Assembly (NCBI RefSeq): GCF_900105205.1
Contig: NZ_FNSQ01000005.1
Span: 2,728,001-2,792,000 of the forward strand
DNA length: 64,000 bases
Source: Microbacterium hydrocarbonoxydans
Lineage (GTDB): Bacteria > Actinomycetota > Actinomycetes > Actinomycetales > Microbacteriaceae
Direction of reading: 5' to 3'
How positions within the stretch are numbered: the first letter of the stretch is position 1; each line of letters begins with the position of its first letter. The notes under the pieces are model-generated. The model was given only the letters and a program-made list of their open reading frames with translations, was not told where the DNA came from and did not search any database. This document shows positions 16,272 through 26,378 of the stretch, one piece after another. A program made the translations under genes and the position numbers.

Positions 16272-17714
16272 ATGGTCACCTCAGGCATCCACCTCGCCAC
16301 CCTCGGGCACCGGATCAGGCACCACCGCCTCGAGAAGGGCTTCACCCTCGACGAGCTCGGCGCGCTCGTCGGCGTGGCAGGGTCGCAGCTGAGCTTGATC
16401 GAGAACGGCAAGCGCGAGCCGAAACTGTCGCTGCTGCAGGCGATCGCCCACGCCACCGGCACGGAGGTGACCGACCTCATCTCCGGCGAGCCGCCGAACC
16501 GGCGTGCCGCTCTCGAGATCGAACTGGAACGCGCGCAGCAGAGCCCCGTGTTCCGCCAGCTCGGGATCGCCCCCGTGCGGGTCACGAAGAGCATGAGTGA
16601 CGAGACGATCGAGTCACTGCTCGGCCTGCACCGCGAGCTCCAGCGTCGCGAGCGCGAGGCGATCGCCACGCCCGAGGAAGCCAGACGGGCGAACACCGAA
16701 CTGCGCCTGCGGATGCGCGCGCAGCACAACTACCTCGGAGACATCGAGAAGCTCGCCGAGAAGCAGCTCCGCTCGGCCGGGCACGTGCAGGGCGCGCTGA
16801 CCCACCGCACCGTGAGCATCATGGCCGAGAAACTCGGTTTCGAGCTGATCTACGTCAACGACCTGCCGCACTCCACGCGCTCGGTCACCGACCTCGAGAA
16901 CGGCCGTATCTACCTGCCTCCCGCGTCCATCCCCGGCGGGCACGGCCTGCGGTCGATGGCCCTGCAGGCGATGGCGCACCGGCTGCTCGGACACACCCCG
17001 CCGACCGACTACGCCGACTTCCTTCAGCAGCGACTGGAGATCAACTACTTCGCCGCGTCATGCCTGATGCCCGAGACGGCGTCGGTCGCCTTCCTGCAGC
17101 AGGCGAAGAAGGATCGCAACCTCGCCGTCGAGGACTTCCGCGACGCGTTCGGCGTGACGCACGAGGCCGCGGGGATGCGCATGACGAACCTGCTCACGCA
17201 GCACCTCGGGATGTCGCTGCACTTCCTCCGGGTTGATGCCACCGGGGCGATCACACGGGTCTACGAGAACGACGACCTGCCGCTGCCGATGGATGTCACT
17301 GGAGCCGTGGAGGGGCAGCGGGTCTGCCGCAAGTTCCAGGCGCGAGCCGCCTTCACGCAGCAGAACCGCACCAATGAGCACCACCAATACACCGACACCC
17401 CGTCCGGAACCTTCTGGTGCTCGACGCAGACCGGCGCATCCACCGACGGCGAGTTCTCGATCACGGTGGGCGTCCCGTTCGACGACGCACGCTGGTGGCG
17501 CGGACGCGAGACGGCAGACCGGGCCGTGTCGACCTGCCCCGACGAGGCGTGCTGCCGCCGGCCGTCCGCAGACCTCACCGAGCGCTGGAACGGCAAGGCC
17601 TGGCCGAGCGCCCGTGTGCACACGCACATGTTCTCGCCGCTCCCCCGCGGCGCGTTCCCGGGCGTCGACGACAACGAGGTCTACAACTTCCTCGGACGTC
17701 ACGCCAGCGAGTGA
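16272..17714 (+). CDS. ScfR/RamB/PrpR-type XRE regulator
   Basis: Regulator of the short-chain fatty acyl family, 480 residues. Residues ~10-70 are an XRE helix-turn-helix (FTLDELGALVGVAGSQLSLI); the middle (~200-340) is an ImmA/IrrE-like fold in which the protease HExxH is degraded to AHRLLGH; the C-terminus is DUF2083. Cys422, Cys427 and Cys428 (CPDEACC) fall where Mycobacterium PrpR binds an iron-sulfur cluster. Relatives RamB and PrpR control acetate, glyoxylate and propionate genes, so control of the divergent pckG is plausible. Start ATG at 16272. Confidence 0.9.
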   Translation: MVTSGIHLATLGHRIRHHRLEKGFTLDELGALVGVAGSQLSLIENGKREPKLSLLQAIAHATGTEVTDLISGEPPNRRAALEIELERAQQSPVFRQLGIAPVRVTKSMSDETIESLLGLHRELQRREREAIATPEEARRANTELRLRMRAQHNYLGDIEKLAEKQLRSAGHVQGALTHRTVSIMAEKLGFELIYVNDLPHSTRSVTDLENGRIYLPPASIPGGHGLRSMALQAMAHRLLGHTPPTDYADFLQQRLEINYFAASCLMPETASVAFLQQAKKDRNLAVEDFRDAFGVTHEAAGMRMTNLLTQHLGMSLHFLRVDATGAITRVYENDDLPLPMDVTGAVEGQRVCRKFQARAAFTQQNRTNEHHQYTDTPSGTFWCSTQTGASTDGEFSITVGVPFDDARWWRGRETADRAVSTCPDEACCRRPSADLTERWNGKAWPSARVHTHMFSPLPRGAFPGVDDNEVYNFLGRHASE

Positions 17715-17729
17715 GTCGGCCTGCGGGCC

Positions 17730-18776
17730 TCACGCTCCGATGAAGCCCCCGAACCGGGCCAGTGCTGCGCGCACCGCGTCGTCATCGGCAGCCTGCTCGA
17801 ACAACTCCGCCGGGGCGCCGAGCGAGGCGCTCGCGTGCGTCCAGCATCCGATCACCCGGCCGTGTGCGACGATCGTCGCGCGCACCATGCCGTTCTTGCC
17901 CGGGCCGACGAGCGCGAGATGCTCTGGCGCGCAGACCGTCGTGCGATCGGCGTAGGAGATGTAGTACTCGTCGAAGGCGCCCAGCGCGAGCACCGAGGGC
18001 GACCTCGTCGACCGCCGGGGACGCGATGCCGCGACGAACATCCCCTCATCGACCTCGACGACCCTGTCGATGGCGCGATCTCTCGCCTCGCGGGACTGCC
18101 CGAGCGTGAGGCCGGACCACCAGGCGAAGTCCGCGACCCCCGCCGGCCCGTGACCGTCGATATAGCGGACGAAGAGCTCGGCCAGCGGATCACTCGGCTC
18201 GGCGTGCTCGCGGATGTGCTGCTCGACGAGGACGAAGCGCTGCTCGCGTGCGATCCCCTGCTTCGCCACCACCGGCCCCTGACAGATCAGACCGTCGAGC
18301 GTGAGCTCGCTCAGCAGATGGATGCCGCGCTGACCGCCGGGCTCGATGCCGATCCCGGCGAACACGTCGAACAGCTCGGCGCGGGTCAGCCCACCGTCGC
18401 GCAGCCGGGGCTCCACCGCGCGCACCGCAGCGGCGACCATAGGCGCGTCGATGCCCAGGTCGCGGCGTCTGCCAGCCGCCTGCTGCCGTTGGCGCTCTGC
18501 CGTGACCGACATCACCCAGCGCAGGTCTCGCGCGGGGATGACGTGCAGTGTTCCGCGCATGGTCCACGACCGCACCAGCTCGCCTCGCCCGAAGGCGCGG
18601 TCGACGACCTGCATGGTCGGCTCGCCCCGAGTCCGGGCGGCCAGCGCCCACCTACCCGCGGTGAAGTCCTGGCTCTGCACCGCGAGCATGTGGGCCGCCG
18701 CCTCCGTCACCGAGCGTGCGGGAGCGCTGAGCCGGTGCGAACGCAGACGCTCCGACAGCAGGGTCTCGGTCTTCAT
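17730..18776 (-). CDS. AlkZ-like winged-helix DNA glycosylase-family protein
   Basis: 348 residues of the HTH_42 (YcaQ/AlkZ) superfamily, whose characterised members excise bases from interstrand crosslinks. MLAVQSQDF carries the QSQD stretch matching the catalytic Q-x-Q/D loop, and the order of three winged-helix units (SWTMRGTLHVIPARDLRWV, GGLTRAELFDVFAGIGI, ALGAFDEYYISYADR) fits. ATG at 18776 (MKTETLLSERLR) is chosen because the preceding in-frame sequence is a non-conserved Pro/Arg-rich run. Its 3' end is 15 bp from the ScfR gene end. Confidence 0.8.
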   Translation of the reverse strand: MKTETLLSERLRSHRLSAPARSVTEAAAHMLAVQSQDFTAGRWALAARTRGEPTMQVVDRAFGRGELVRSWTMRGTLHVIPARDLRWVMSVTAERQRQQAAGRRRDLGIDAPMVAAAVRAVEPRLRDGGLTRAELFDVFAGIGIEPGGQRGIHLLSELTLDGLICQGPVVAKQGIAREQRFVLVEQHIREHAEPSDPLAELFVRYIDGHGPAGVADFAWWSGLTLGQSREARDRAIDRVVEVDEGMFVAASRPRRSTRSPSVLALGAFDEYYISYADRTTVCAPEHLALVGPGKNGMVRATIVAHGRVIGCWTHASASLGAPAELFEQAADDDAVRAALARFGGFIGA

Positions 18777-18918
18777 GCCCTCATCATGCCGGGTACGACC
18801 GACACGCGCCGGACGATCCGGACGGACCAGCGGACGCGCAGGCGCGTCGGGCCAGGACACGCCGCCCCGCACGCTGTTCGTCTGCGTTCTCCGACCGCCG
18901 GACGGTCGCGCCGCCCCC

Positions 18919-20367
<1,449 letters not shown>

Positions 20368-20575
20368 CTGCGTCCTTGCATGTGTGAGCGCGCCGAGGTC
20401 GCCGGCGCGCGAGATTGCCGGGTGAGCTTCGGGGGATGCCTCCAGGGTACGCGTCCGCCGCGGGAGGTCGGAAATCGGCATCCCGACGTCCTCCGTCGAC
20501 TCATCGGGCCGTGATGGAACAGTCCGAAGACCGGATGCGTTGCCCTCCGACGCAGGCTCCACCGAAAGGGAACCG

Positions 20576-20947
20576 ATGACAGAGACGACCGTCCGATCCG
20601 CCTGGCCTCCGCTGCTGATCGCGATCGCGCTGGAGGTCACGGCGACGCTGTCGCTGCGAGCCGCCGAGGGGTTCGCCCACCCCTTCTGGCTGATCCCAGT
20701 GGTGGTCGGCTACTCCGGCTCGCTGTGGCTCCTGTCCGTCGTGCTCGATCGCGGGATGCCGGTGGGCGTCGCCTACGGAATCTGGTCGGCCATCGGCGTC
20801 GTGCTCACCGCCGTGATGGGGACGGTGCTCTTCGGCGAGTTCCTCGGCACCGTCCAGATCATCGGCATCGGGGCGATCGTGGTGGGCGTCCTGCTGGTCG
20901 AGCTCGGGTCGCATCCCCGCGAACGCTCCCCCGAGGCCGCGGCATGA
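20576..20947 (+). CDS. SMR-family efflux subunit 1
   Basis: Small multidrug resistance protein, 123 residues, four membrane helices. The membrane-embedded Glu of the first helix (LIAIALEVTATLSLRAAEGF) binds substrate or protons, and GMPVGVAYGIWSAIGVV is the helix 3 packing motif. It overlaps the next SMR gene by four bases. Paired SMR genes usually form heterodimers that export guanidinium, polyamines or quaternary amines. ATG at 20576 follows GAAAGGG. Confidence 0.92.
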   Translation: MTETTVRSAWPPLLIAIALEVTATLSLRAAEGFAHPFWLIPVVVGYSGSLWLLSVVLDRGMPVGVAYGIWSAIGVVLTAVMGTVLFGEFLGTVQIIGIGAIVVGVLLVELGSHPRERSPEAAA

Positions 20948-21267
20948 CCTGGGTGCTGCTCGCCCTGGCGATCGCGAGCGAGGTCACCGCGACCCTGAGC
21001 CTGCGGGCCTCGGAAGGACTGCGCCGCCGACGCTGGATCCCCGTCATCGTGATCGGGTACCTCGCCGCCTTCACACTGCTCGGCACCATCCTCGCCCTGG
21101 GGATGCCGGTGGGCGTCGCCTACGGAGTGTGGGCCGCAGCCGGTGTGGCGATCACCGCGGTACTCGGACGCGTGATCTTCAAGGACCACTTCTCCGTGCT
21201 GATGGCCATCGGCGTCGCGCTCATCGCCCTCGGCGTCGCTCTGATCGAATTCGGCGGGGCGCACTGA
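20944..21267 (+). CDS. SMR-family efflux subunit 2
   Basis: Second SMR subunit, 107 residues, with the same helix 1 Glu (LALAIASEVTATLSLRASEGL) and GMPVGVAYGVWAAAGVA motif. It starts within the stop of subunit 1 (ATGA), so the two are made in equal amounts. The two are more alike in helices 1 and 3 than in helix 4 and the C-terminus, where subunit 1 carries an extra charged tail. Substrate unknown; the amine catabolism genes downstream make a toxic cation or amine conceivable. Confidence 0.92.
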   Translation: MTWVLLALAIASEVTATLSLRASEGLRRRRWIPVIVIGYLAAFTLLGTILALGMPVGVAYGVWAAAGVAITAVLGRVIFKDHFSVLMAIGVALIALGVALIEFGGAH

Positions 21268-21269
21268 GG

Positions 21270-21361
21270 CTGCGCTCCCCCAGGACTGCGCTCCCCTCAG
21301 AACTGCGCTCCGCCTCAAAACTGCGCATCCCCTCAGCACTGCGCATCCCTTAGAACTGCGC
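21270..21361. repeat. 16-18 bp tandem repeat between SMR and SDR genes
   Basis: CTGCGC starts units at 21270, 21286, 21303, 21321, 21339 and 21356, with units close to ACTGCGCTCCCCTCAGA. The last unit lies inside the SDR gene and encodes its C-terminal SAQF, so the array appears to have grown out of the 3' end of that gene. It fills the whole gap between the convergent genes. Confidence 0.8.
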
Positions 21362-22015
21362 GGAGAACGCCCCGTCGGTCTTGAGCAGCTGTCCGGAGAT
21401 CCAACGTCCTTCGTCCGAGACCAGGAACTCGACCGCGGCCGCGACGTCGGCGGGCGTGCCGAGTCGGCCGAGCGGTGTCGCGGCGGCGAGCGCCTGTCGG
21501 GTCTCGTCGTCCATCCATCCGGTGTCGATCGGACCCGGGTTGAGCACGTTCGCGGAGATCCGACGTGGACCGAGTTCACGCGCCGCCGAGATGACGATCC
21601 GATCCAGGGCGCCCTTCGAAGCGCCGTAGGGGAGGTTGCCGGTGACGTGGTCGCTCGTGAGCGCGACGACCGCGCCGCCGTCAGGCCCGGCCTGCCGGGC
21701 GAAGGCCGCGATCAGCAGCAGGCTCGCTCGCGCGTTCACGGCCACGTGTCGGTCGAAGCTGGCCGCGGTGGTGTCGAGGACGCCCGACTCGACGTCATGC
21801 GCATGACTGAGGATCAGCGCGGAGATCGTGCCGTGGCGGCGGTTGGTCTCGGCGACGAGCGCGTCCGGGCCGTCGTGCGTCGACAGGTCGGCATGGATGT
21901 CGGCGTCGGCGAGATCGCTCGTGACGACTGTCCATCCCGCGGCCCGGAGCCGTGGGACGATTCCTGCCGCGATGCTGTCGGCGCGCGCGGCGCCGGTGAT
22001 CAGTGCGAGGGGCAT
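21350..22015 (-). CDS. SDR-family oxidoreductase
   Basis: Classical short-chain dehydrogenase, 221 residues, cytosolic. The N-terminal ALITGAARADSIAAGI is a variant of the TGxxxGxG cofactor motif (the glycines are partly replaced), while VAVNARASLLLI, the YGASK catalytic pair and the NVLNPGPIDTGWM tail are standard. The catalytic Ser position reads as ALTSDH. The altered nucleotide motif resembles SDRs whose cofactor preference is uncertain. Substrate unknown. Its stop lies within the tandem repeat described at 21270-21361. Confidence 0.88.
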   Translation of the reverse strand: MPLALITGAARADSIAAGIVPRLRAAGWTVVTSDLADADIHADLSTHDGPDALVAETNRRHGTISALILSHAHDVESGVLDTTAASFDRHVAVNARASLLLIAAFARQAGPDGGAVVALTSDHVTGNLPYGASKGALDRIVISAARELGPRRISANVLNPGPIDTGWMDDETRQALAAATPLGRLGTPADVAAAVEFLVSDEGRWISGQLLKTDGAFSAQF

Positions 22016-22040
22016 GCCGCCACGCTACCCGAGCAGCGCG

Positions 22041-22619
22041 TCACCATCCCAGGCACATCACGCCGACCCCAGCCGCCATCGCCCAGGACTCGACCCTGAG
22101 CACTCGGGCGGCCCTCCGCCGATGCGCGGGGGCGAGATCCCACTCGGAGACGATCGTCCACAGGACGACGGTGACCACACCGATGATCGCCAGCACGGAC
22201 AGGACGCCCGAGAAGCCGTGGGAGCCGTGCCCACCGTGCGCAGCCGACCCCGCAGCCGACGCCGCAGCCGACCTCGCAGCTGTCCCCGCAGCTGTCCCAC
22301 CGCCCGACGTGGCGCCCTCGAATGCGCAGATCGCCATGACCAGCGACGCGAGCGCTCGATGACAGCAGGCGGCTGCCGCGGGAGTGCCGCGCACCCCGAC
22401 CGTGCCCAGCATCGCCGATAGCAGGAGCACGAGACCGAGCGCCAGCGCGGTGACGGCGCCGCGCTCGACGACCGCGAGGGCGACCATGGCCCCTGCCATG
22501 ACGAGCGCCGACTGCCGCCCCTGCCAGGGCACGTCGCGCCACGCGGCCAGGCAGGCCGCCGCTGACACGACGGCGGCGAGCGCCATCAGCCACGATGCTG
22601 CGGGGAGGACCTGATCCAC
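22041..22619 (-). CDS. Small membrane protein, DUF5134-like
   Basis: 192 residues, about five membrane segments separated by a Ser/Ala/Gly-His linker (GSAAHGGHGSHG). The overall plan, with HRALASLVMAICAFEGATSG and a C-terminal VESWAMAAGVGVMCLGW, resembles actinobacterial DUF5134 proteins, though I cannot confirm this. It starts at GTG 22619. It is divergent from a TetR gene, with a TetR-type dyad in the gap, so it may belong to the same regulon as the amine oxidase. Histidines in the linker could bind metal, which would suit a copper amine oxidase neighbour; this is speculation. Confidence 0.7.
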   Translation of the reverse strand: MDQVLPAASWLMALAAVVSAAACLAAWRDVPWQGRQSALVMAGAMVALAVVERGAVTALALGLVLLLSAMLGTVGVRGTPAAAACCHRALASLVMAICAFEGATSGGGTAAGTAARSAAASAAGSAAHGGHGSHGFSGVLSVLAIIGVVTVVLWTIVSEWDLAPAHRRRAARVLRVESWAMAAGVGVMCLGW

Positions 22620-22631
22620 CCTCGGATTATA

Positions 22632-22647
22632 TTGATCAACCGCTCAA
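22632..22647. promoter_or_regulatory. TetR operator candidate, copy 1
   Basis: TTGATCAACCGCTCAA lies in the middle of the 65-bp gap between the divergent membrane-protein and TetR genes. It matches TTGAGCGATCGCTCGA upstream of the amine oxidase at 12 of 16 positions, so the TetR protein probably represses itself, the membrane protein and the oxidase through the same site. Confidence 0.6.
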
Positions 22648-22684
22648 AATAGCCAGAGCCATGTGAATACGTCAGGATGGACCC

Positions 22685-23269
22685 GTGCCCCGTGTCGTCG
22701 ATCACGATGAGCGCCGCCGGCAGATCGCCGAGGCGCTGCTCGTCGTCGCCGCTCGCGATGGGCATGAGAACGTGTCGTCCCGCGCCGTCGCCAAGGAGCT
22801 GGGCGTCGCGACCGGATCACTCTGGCACTACTTCGACGGCTTCGATGACGTGATCCGCGCCGCGGCCGCCGAGGTCACCCGTCGCACCGACCAGCGGATC
22901 GCCGAGGCGACCGCAGGACTCCGGGGCCTCGCCCTGCTCGACGCCCTCATGCGCGAGGTGCTTCCGGTCGACGAGCGCACCCGCACGGAGGCCCACGTGG
23001 TGGTCGGCTTCTGGGGGCGGCTCGCCACCCTCGCCCCGACAGCGGATGCCGGGGCGCCGACGCTCGCGACGTGGCAGGACAGCATCCGCGCAGCCCTCGC
23101 TCAGGCGATCGACGACGGCGAGCTGGCACCGGCGACGCCCACCGCCGCCGTGATGGCCCTGCTGCGTTCGATCACCTACGGCCAGCAGGTCGTCGAGGTC
23201 ACCGAGCCCCAGGATGCCGACGCGCACCTCGCGGTGCTCGACAGCATCCTCGCGCCCTGGCGCATCTGA
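22685..23269 (+). CDS. TetR-family regulator of amine oxidase
   Basis: 194 residues. The N-terminal helix-turn-helix (VSSRAVAKELGVATGSLWHYF) is clear; the C-terminal ligand domain has a TetR_C_6/BetI-like look (EAHVVVGFWGRLATLAP). GTG start at 22685. The gene is immediately upstream of the copper amine oxidase and shares a palindromic site with it, so an amine or aldehyde is the likely inducer. Confidence 0.9.
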   Translation: MPRVVDHDERRRQIAEALLVVAARDGHENVSSRAVAKELGVATGSLWHYFDGFDDVIRAAAAEVTRRTDQRIAEATAGLRGLALLDALMREVLPVDERTRTEAHVVVGFWGRLATLAPTADAGAPTLATWQDSIRAALAQAIDDGELAPATPTAAVMALLRSITYGQQVVEVTEPQDADAHLAVLDSILAPWRI

Positions 23270-23350
23270 CCCTCTCTCGACGCCGACACCGCATCCGGAC
23301 GTGCTCTTGCGCGCTTCGTACTGCCGTCGTACCATCGACCCATCCGTTTA

Positions 23351-23366
23351 TTGAGCGATCGCTCGA
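23351..23366 (+). promoter_or_regulatory. TetR operator candidate, copy 2, upstream of amine oxidase
   Basis: TTGAGCGATCGCTCGA contains the perfect 12-bp palindrome GAGCGATCGCTC (23353-23364), 18 bp before the amine oxidase ATG at 23384. Its position next to the ribosome binding site region (GTGAGG) suits repression. It resembles the site upstream of the tetR gene. Confidence 0.7.
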
Positions 23367-23383
23367 AAAAGTGAGGTACGACG

Positions 23384-25363
23384 ATGTCCCACCCCCAGCC
23401 CGTCACGATCGATCGGATCGCCACCCCGCATCCGCTCGACCCCCTCACCGGCGCCGAGATCGCCGCGGCCCGTGCCGTGCTCGAGGCGGCAGGGCTCCTC
23501 GGCGAGACCGTCCGCGTGCCGATGCTGCTGCCTGACGAGCCGACCAAGCAGGAGCTCGCGGCCTGGACCCCCGGCTCCCCGATCGACCGCCGGGTCGATG
23601 CCACGCTGCTCGACATCACGACGGGTGTGGCGAGCGAGGTCGTCGTCTCGATCACGCGCGCGGAGGTCCTGCGCACCGAGCGCGTGCCCACCGACGCGCC
23701 GCCCTACGGCCAGCCTCAGTATCTCTTCGAGGAGTACGAGCGCGCCGAGGCGATCGCCAAGGCATCGCCCGAATGGCAGGCGGCCATGCGGCGTCGCGGT
23801 CTCGAGGAGCACATGGCGCTCGCCTTCTGCGGCCCCCTCGCCCCCGGGTACACCGGCCGGGCCGACGAGGTGGGGCGCCGCGTCATCCGCTCGCTGACCT
23901 TCCTCAAGTACAGCGAGGACGACTCGCCCTGGGCCCACCCCGTCGAGGGACTCGTCGTGCACATCGACCTCACGACGAACAGCGTGATCCGCATCGACGA
24001 TGAGGGCGATGTGCCCGTCCCCGCCGGCCACGGCAACTACTACCCCGAGTCACAGGGCGCGGCACGCACGTCGCTGAAGCCGATCGAGATCACCCAGCCG
24101 CAGGGTCCGAGCTTCGACGTCACCGGCTCGCTCGTCGAGTGGGAGAACTGGTCGATGCGGGTCGGCTTCAACGCCAGAGAGGGACTCGTGCTGCACGACG
24201 TCGCCTTCGACGGCCGGTCGGTGCTGAGCAGGGCCAGTGTGCCCGAGATGGTCGTCCCCTACGGCGACACGGCACCTGGACGCTTCTGGATCAGCTACTT
24301 CGATGCCGGCGAGTACCTGCTCGGCAAGAACGCCAACCACCTCGAGCTCGGATGCGACTGCCTCGGCGTCATCCGCTACCTCGACGGCTACGTGGCCGAC
24401 GACCACGGCCACCCGGTGCGCATCCCGAACGTGATCTGCATGCACGAGGAGGACTACGGCATCCTCTGGAAGCACACCGACCTCGCTGGACGCTCGGACG
24501 TCCGCCGCTCCCGCCGCTTCGTGATCTCGTACTTCTCGACGATCGGCAACTACGACTACGGCTTCTACTGGCACTTCTACCTCGACGGCTCGATCGAGGT
24601 CGTCGCGAAGGCCACCGGCATCGTGTTCGCCGGCGCCGGGGAGCCGGGCGTGCGCCAGAAGCATGCCACCGAGCTCGCGCCGGGCGTCTTCGCCCCGGTG
24701 CACCAGCATCTGTTCTGCGCGCGGCTCGACGTGGCGATCGACGGCGAGCAGAACCGCCTGTTCGAGATCGACGCGCAGCGCATCCCCATGGGACCGGAGA
24801 ACCCCTTCGGCAATGCCTTCACGTGGTCCGAGACCCAGCTCGCCTCCGAGCACTCCGCACAGCGCGACGCGGATTCATCCGTGGCGCGCACCTGGGAGGT
24901 GCAGAGCACCACTCGCACCAACCGCGTGGGACGCCCGACCGCGTACCACCTGGTCCCCGAGCCGACCGCGTTGCTCATGGCCGACCCCGCCTCGTCCGTC
25001 GCCGCACGCGCGGCCTTCGCGACCAAGCACCTGTGGGCGACCCGACACGAGCAGGGGCAGATCTGGCCGGCCGGCCGGTATCCGAATGCGCATCAGGGCG
25101 GTGCGGGCCTGCCGGAGTACTCCGCCGCAGACCGATCGCTCGACGGCGAGGACATCGTGCTGTGGCACACCTTCGGCCTCACTCACATCCCGCGACCGGA
25201 GGACTGGCCGATCATGCCAGTCGACTACGCCGGGTTCTGGTTCAAGCCGTACGGCTTCCTCGACCAGAACCCCGCGATGGACGTCCCCGAGTCCTCTCAG
25301 GCGCACGTCTCCGCGGATGCCGGATGCTGCGGCGGCGGGGAGTCGTGCCGCTGCGACCACTGA
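23384..25363 (+). CDS. Copper-containing primary amine oxidase
   Basis: Oxidatively deaminates primary amines such as phenylethylamine or tyramine to aldehyde, ammonia and H2O2. 659 residues, without signal peptide, as in Arthrobacter enzymes. Y390 in IGNYDYG is the topaquinone precursor; D307 in YFDAGEYLLG is the catalytic base; His440, His442 (VHQHLF) and His601 (LTHIPRPEDWP) are the copper ligands. Residues 1-200 are the N2/N3 domains. The C-terminus ends in an unusual Cys/His cluster (GCCGGGESCRCDH) that could aid copper loading. Under TetR control. Confidence 0.97.
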   Translation: MSHPQPVTIDRIATPHPLDPLTGAEIAAARAVLEAAGLLGETVRVPMLLPDEPTKQELAAWTPGSPIDRRVDATLLDITTGVASEVVVSITRAEVLRTERVPTDAPPYGQPQYLFEEYERAEAIAKASPEWQAAMRRRGLEEHMALAFCGPLAPGYTGRADEVGRRVIRSLTFLKYSEDDSPWAHPVEGLVVHIDLTTNSVIRIDDEGDVPVPAGHGNYYPESQGAARTSLKPIEITQPQGPSFDVTGSLVEWENWSMRVGFNAREGLVLHDVAFDGRSVLSRASVPEMVVPYGDTAPGRFWISYFDAGEYLLGKNANHLELGCDCLGVIRYLDGYVADDHGHPVRIPNVICMHEEDYGILWKHTDLAGRSDVRRSRRFVISYFSTIGNYDYGFYWHFYLDGSIEVVAKATGIVFAGAGEPGVRQKHATELAPGVFAPVHQHLFCARLDVAIDGEQNRLFEIDAQRIPMGPENPFGNAFTWSETQLASEHSAQRDADSSVARTWEVQSTTRTNRVGRPTAYHLVPEPTALLMADPASSVAARAAFATKHLWATRHEQGQIWPAGRYPNAHQGGAGLPEYSAADRSLDGEDIVLWHTFGLTHIPRPEDWPIMPVDYAGFWFKPYGFLDQNPAMDVPESSQAHVSADAGCCGGGESCRCDH

Positions 25364-25442
25364 ACGTCCGGATCGGCCTCGATGGTCGGCGCGTCCGCGT
25401 CATCCCGCATCCCGTGGCGGAAGCAGGCGGCGAACGTGCCTC

Positions 25443-26378
25443 TCACGACAGGCTCGCGATCGCGACGCGCAGGATGCCGTCTGCATCCTGCAGCGCGACG
25501 GCGGCGGCGTCCGCCGTCGCGCCCGTCGACAGCATCAGCACCGCGAGCTTGACCGAGCCGCCCGCGGCATCCAGTGTCGCCGCGGCCTCGTCGACGCCTG
25601 CCCCGGTGAGTTCGGTCACCGTGCGGATCGACCGGGCCCGCAGCTTCTCGTTCGTCGCGAGCAGGTCGACCATGACCCCGTGATGGGTCTTGCCGAGCTT
25701 GATCATCGACAGCGTGGTGAGCATGTTGACGACCAGCTTCTGGGCTGTCCCCGACTTCAACCTGGTCGACCCCGAGATGAACTCCGGCCCCGTGACGACC
25801 TCGATCGCGATGTCCGCGACCCGGCCGATCTCCGACCCCGTATTCGAGGCGATGGCCACGGTCAGGGCGCCGACCGAGCGGGCGAACTCGAGTCCGCCGA
25901 CGACGTAGGGCGTGCGCCCGGACGCCGATATCCCGACCACCGTGTCACCCTCGCCGACCTCCAGCTCCCGCAGCGACGCCGCGGCGGCATCCCCGTCGTC
26001 CTCGGCGTTCTCGACCGCGGAGCGGATCGCCGTCTCGCCTCCGGCGATGAGACCGACGATCATCGAAGGGTCGGTGCCGAACGTCGGCGGGCACTCGCTC
26101 GCATCCAGGACACCGATCCGGCCCGCCGTGCCCGCGCCGAGGTAGATCAGCCGGCCTCCCTCGCGCAGCCGTGGGGTGATGCCGTCGACCGCATCGGCGA
26201 TCTCCGCGCTGCGCTCAGCGACCGCCTCGGGCACCAGGCGATCCTCGGCGTTCATCCGGCGCACCAGCTCCGCGGTGTCGAGCAGGTCGAGGTCGCCCCG
26301 CTCGGTGGCCGAGGCCTCGGTGCCCAGAGTGGAGAGGACATCGAGGAGCGTGGTCAGTCTGTCGTTCTCATTCGGCAC
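25443..26378 (-). CDS. murQ: N-acetylmuramic acid 6-phosphate etherase
   Basis: Cleaves the lactyl ether of MurNAc-6-phosphate to GlcNAc-6-phosphate and D-lactate in peptidoglycan recycling. 311 residues. A SIS domain is evident from GAGTAGRIGVLDASECPPTFG (with the catalytic Glu in ASE), SASGRTPYVVGG and a conserved EFISGSTRLKSGTAQK block. GTG at 26378 is preferred because AAAGG lies ten bases upstream; an ATG at 26396 is possible but lacks a Shine-Dalgarno. It overlaps the kinase gene end by 11 bp and its own 3' end faces the amine oxidase. Confidence 0.94.
   Translation of the reverse strand: MPNENDRLTTLLDVLSTLGTEASATERGDLDLLDTAELVRRMNAEDRLVPEAVAERSAEIADAVDGITPRLREGGRLIYLGAGTAGRIGVLDASECPPTFGTDPSMIVGLIAGGETAIRSAVENAEDDGDAAAASLRELEVGEGDTVVGISASGRTPYVVGGLEFARSVGALTVAIASNTGSEIGRVADIAIEVVTGPEFISGSTRLKSGTAQKLVVNMLTTLSMIKLGKTHHGVMVDLLATNEKLRARSIRTVTELTGAGVDEAAATLDAAGGSVKLAVLMLSTGATADAAAVALQDADGILRVAIASLS

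Noticed and set aside
14291..16600. 769-codon plus-strand frame over pckG
   Set aside because: Antisense to a well conserved PEP carboxykinase; product is compositionally biased.
20368..20575. Guanidine (ykkC-type) riboswitch ahead of the SMR pair
   Set aside because: GTCCGA and GGGA-like fragments occur, but the conserved ykkC blocks and the mini-ykkC ACGR loop pairs are not found in order.
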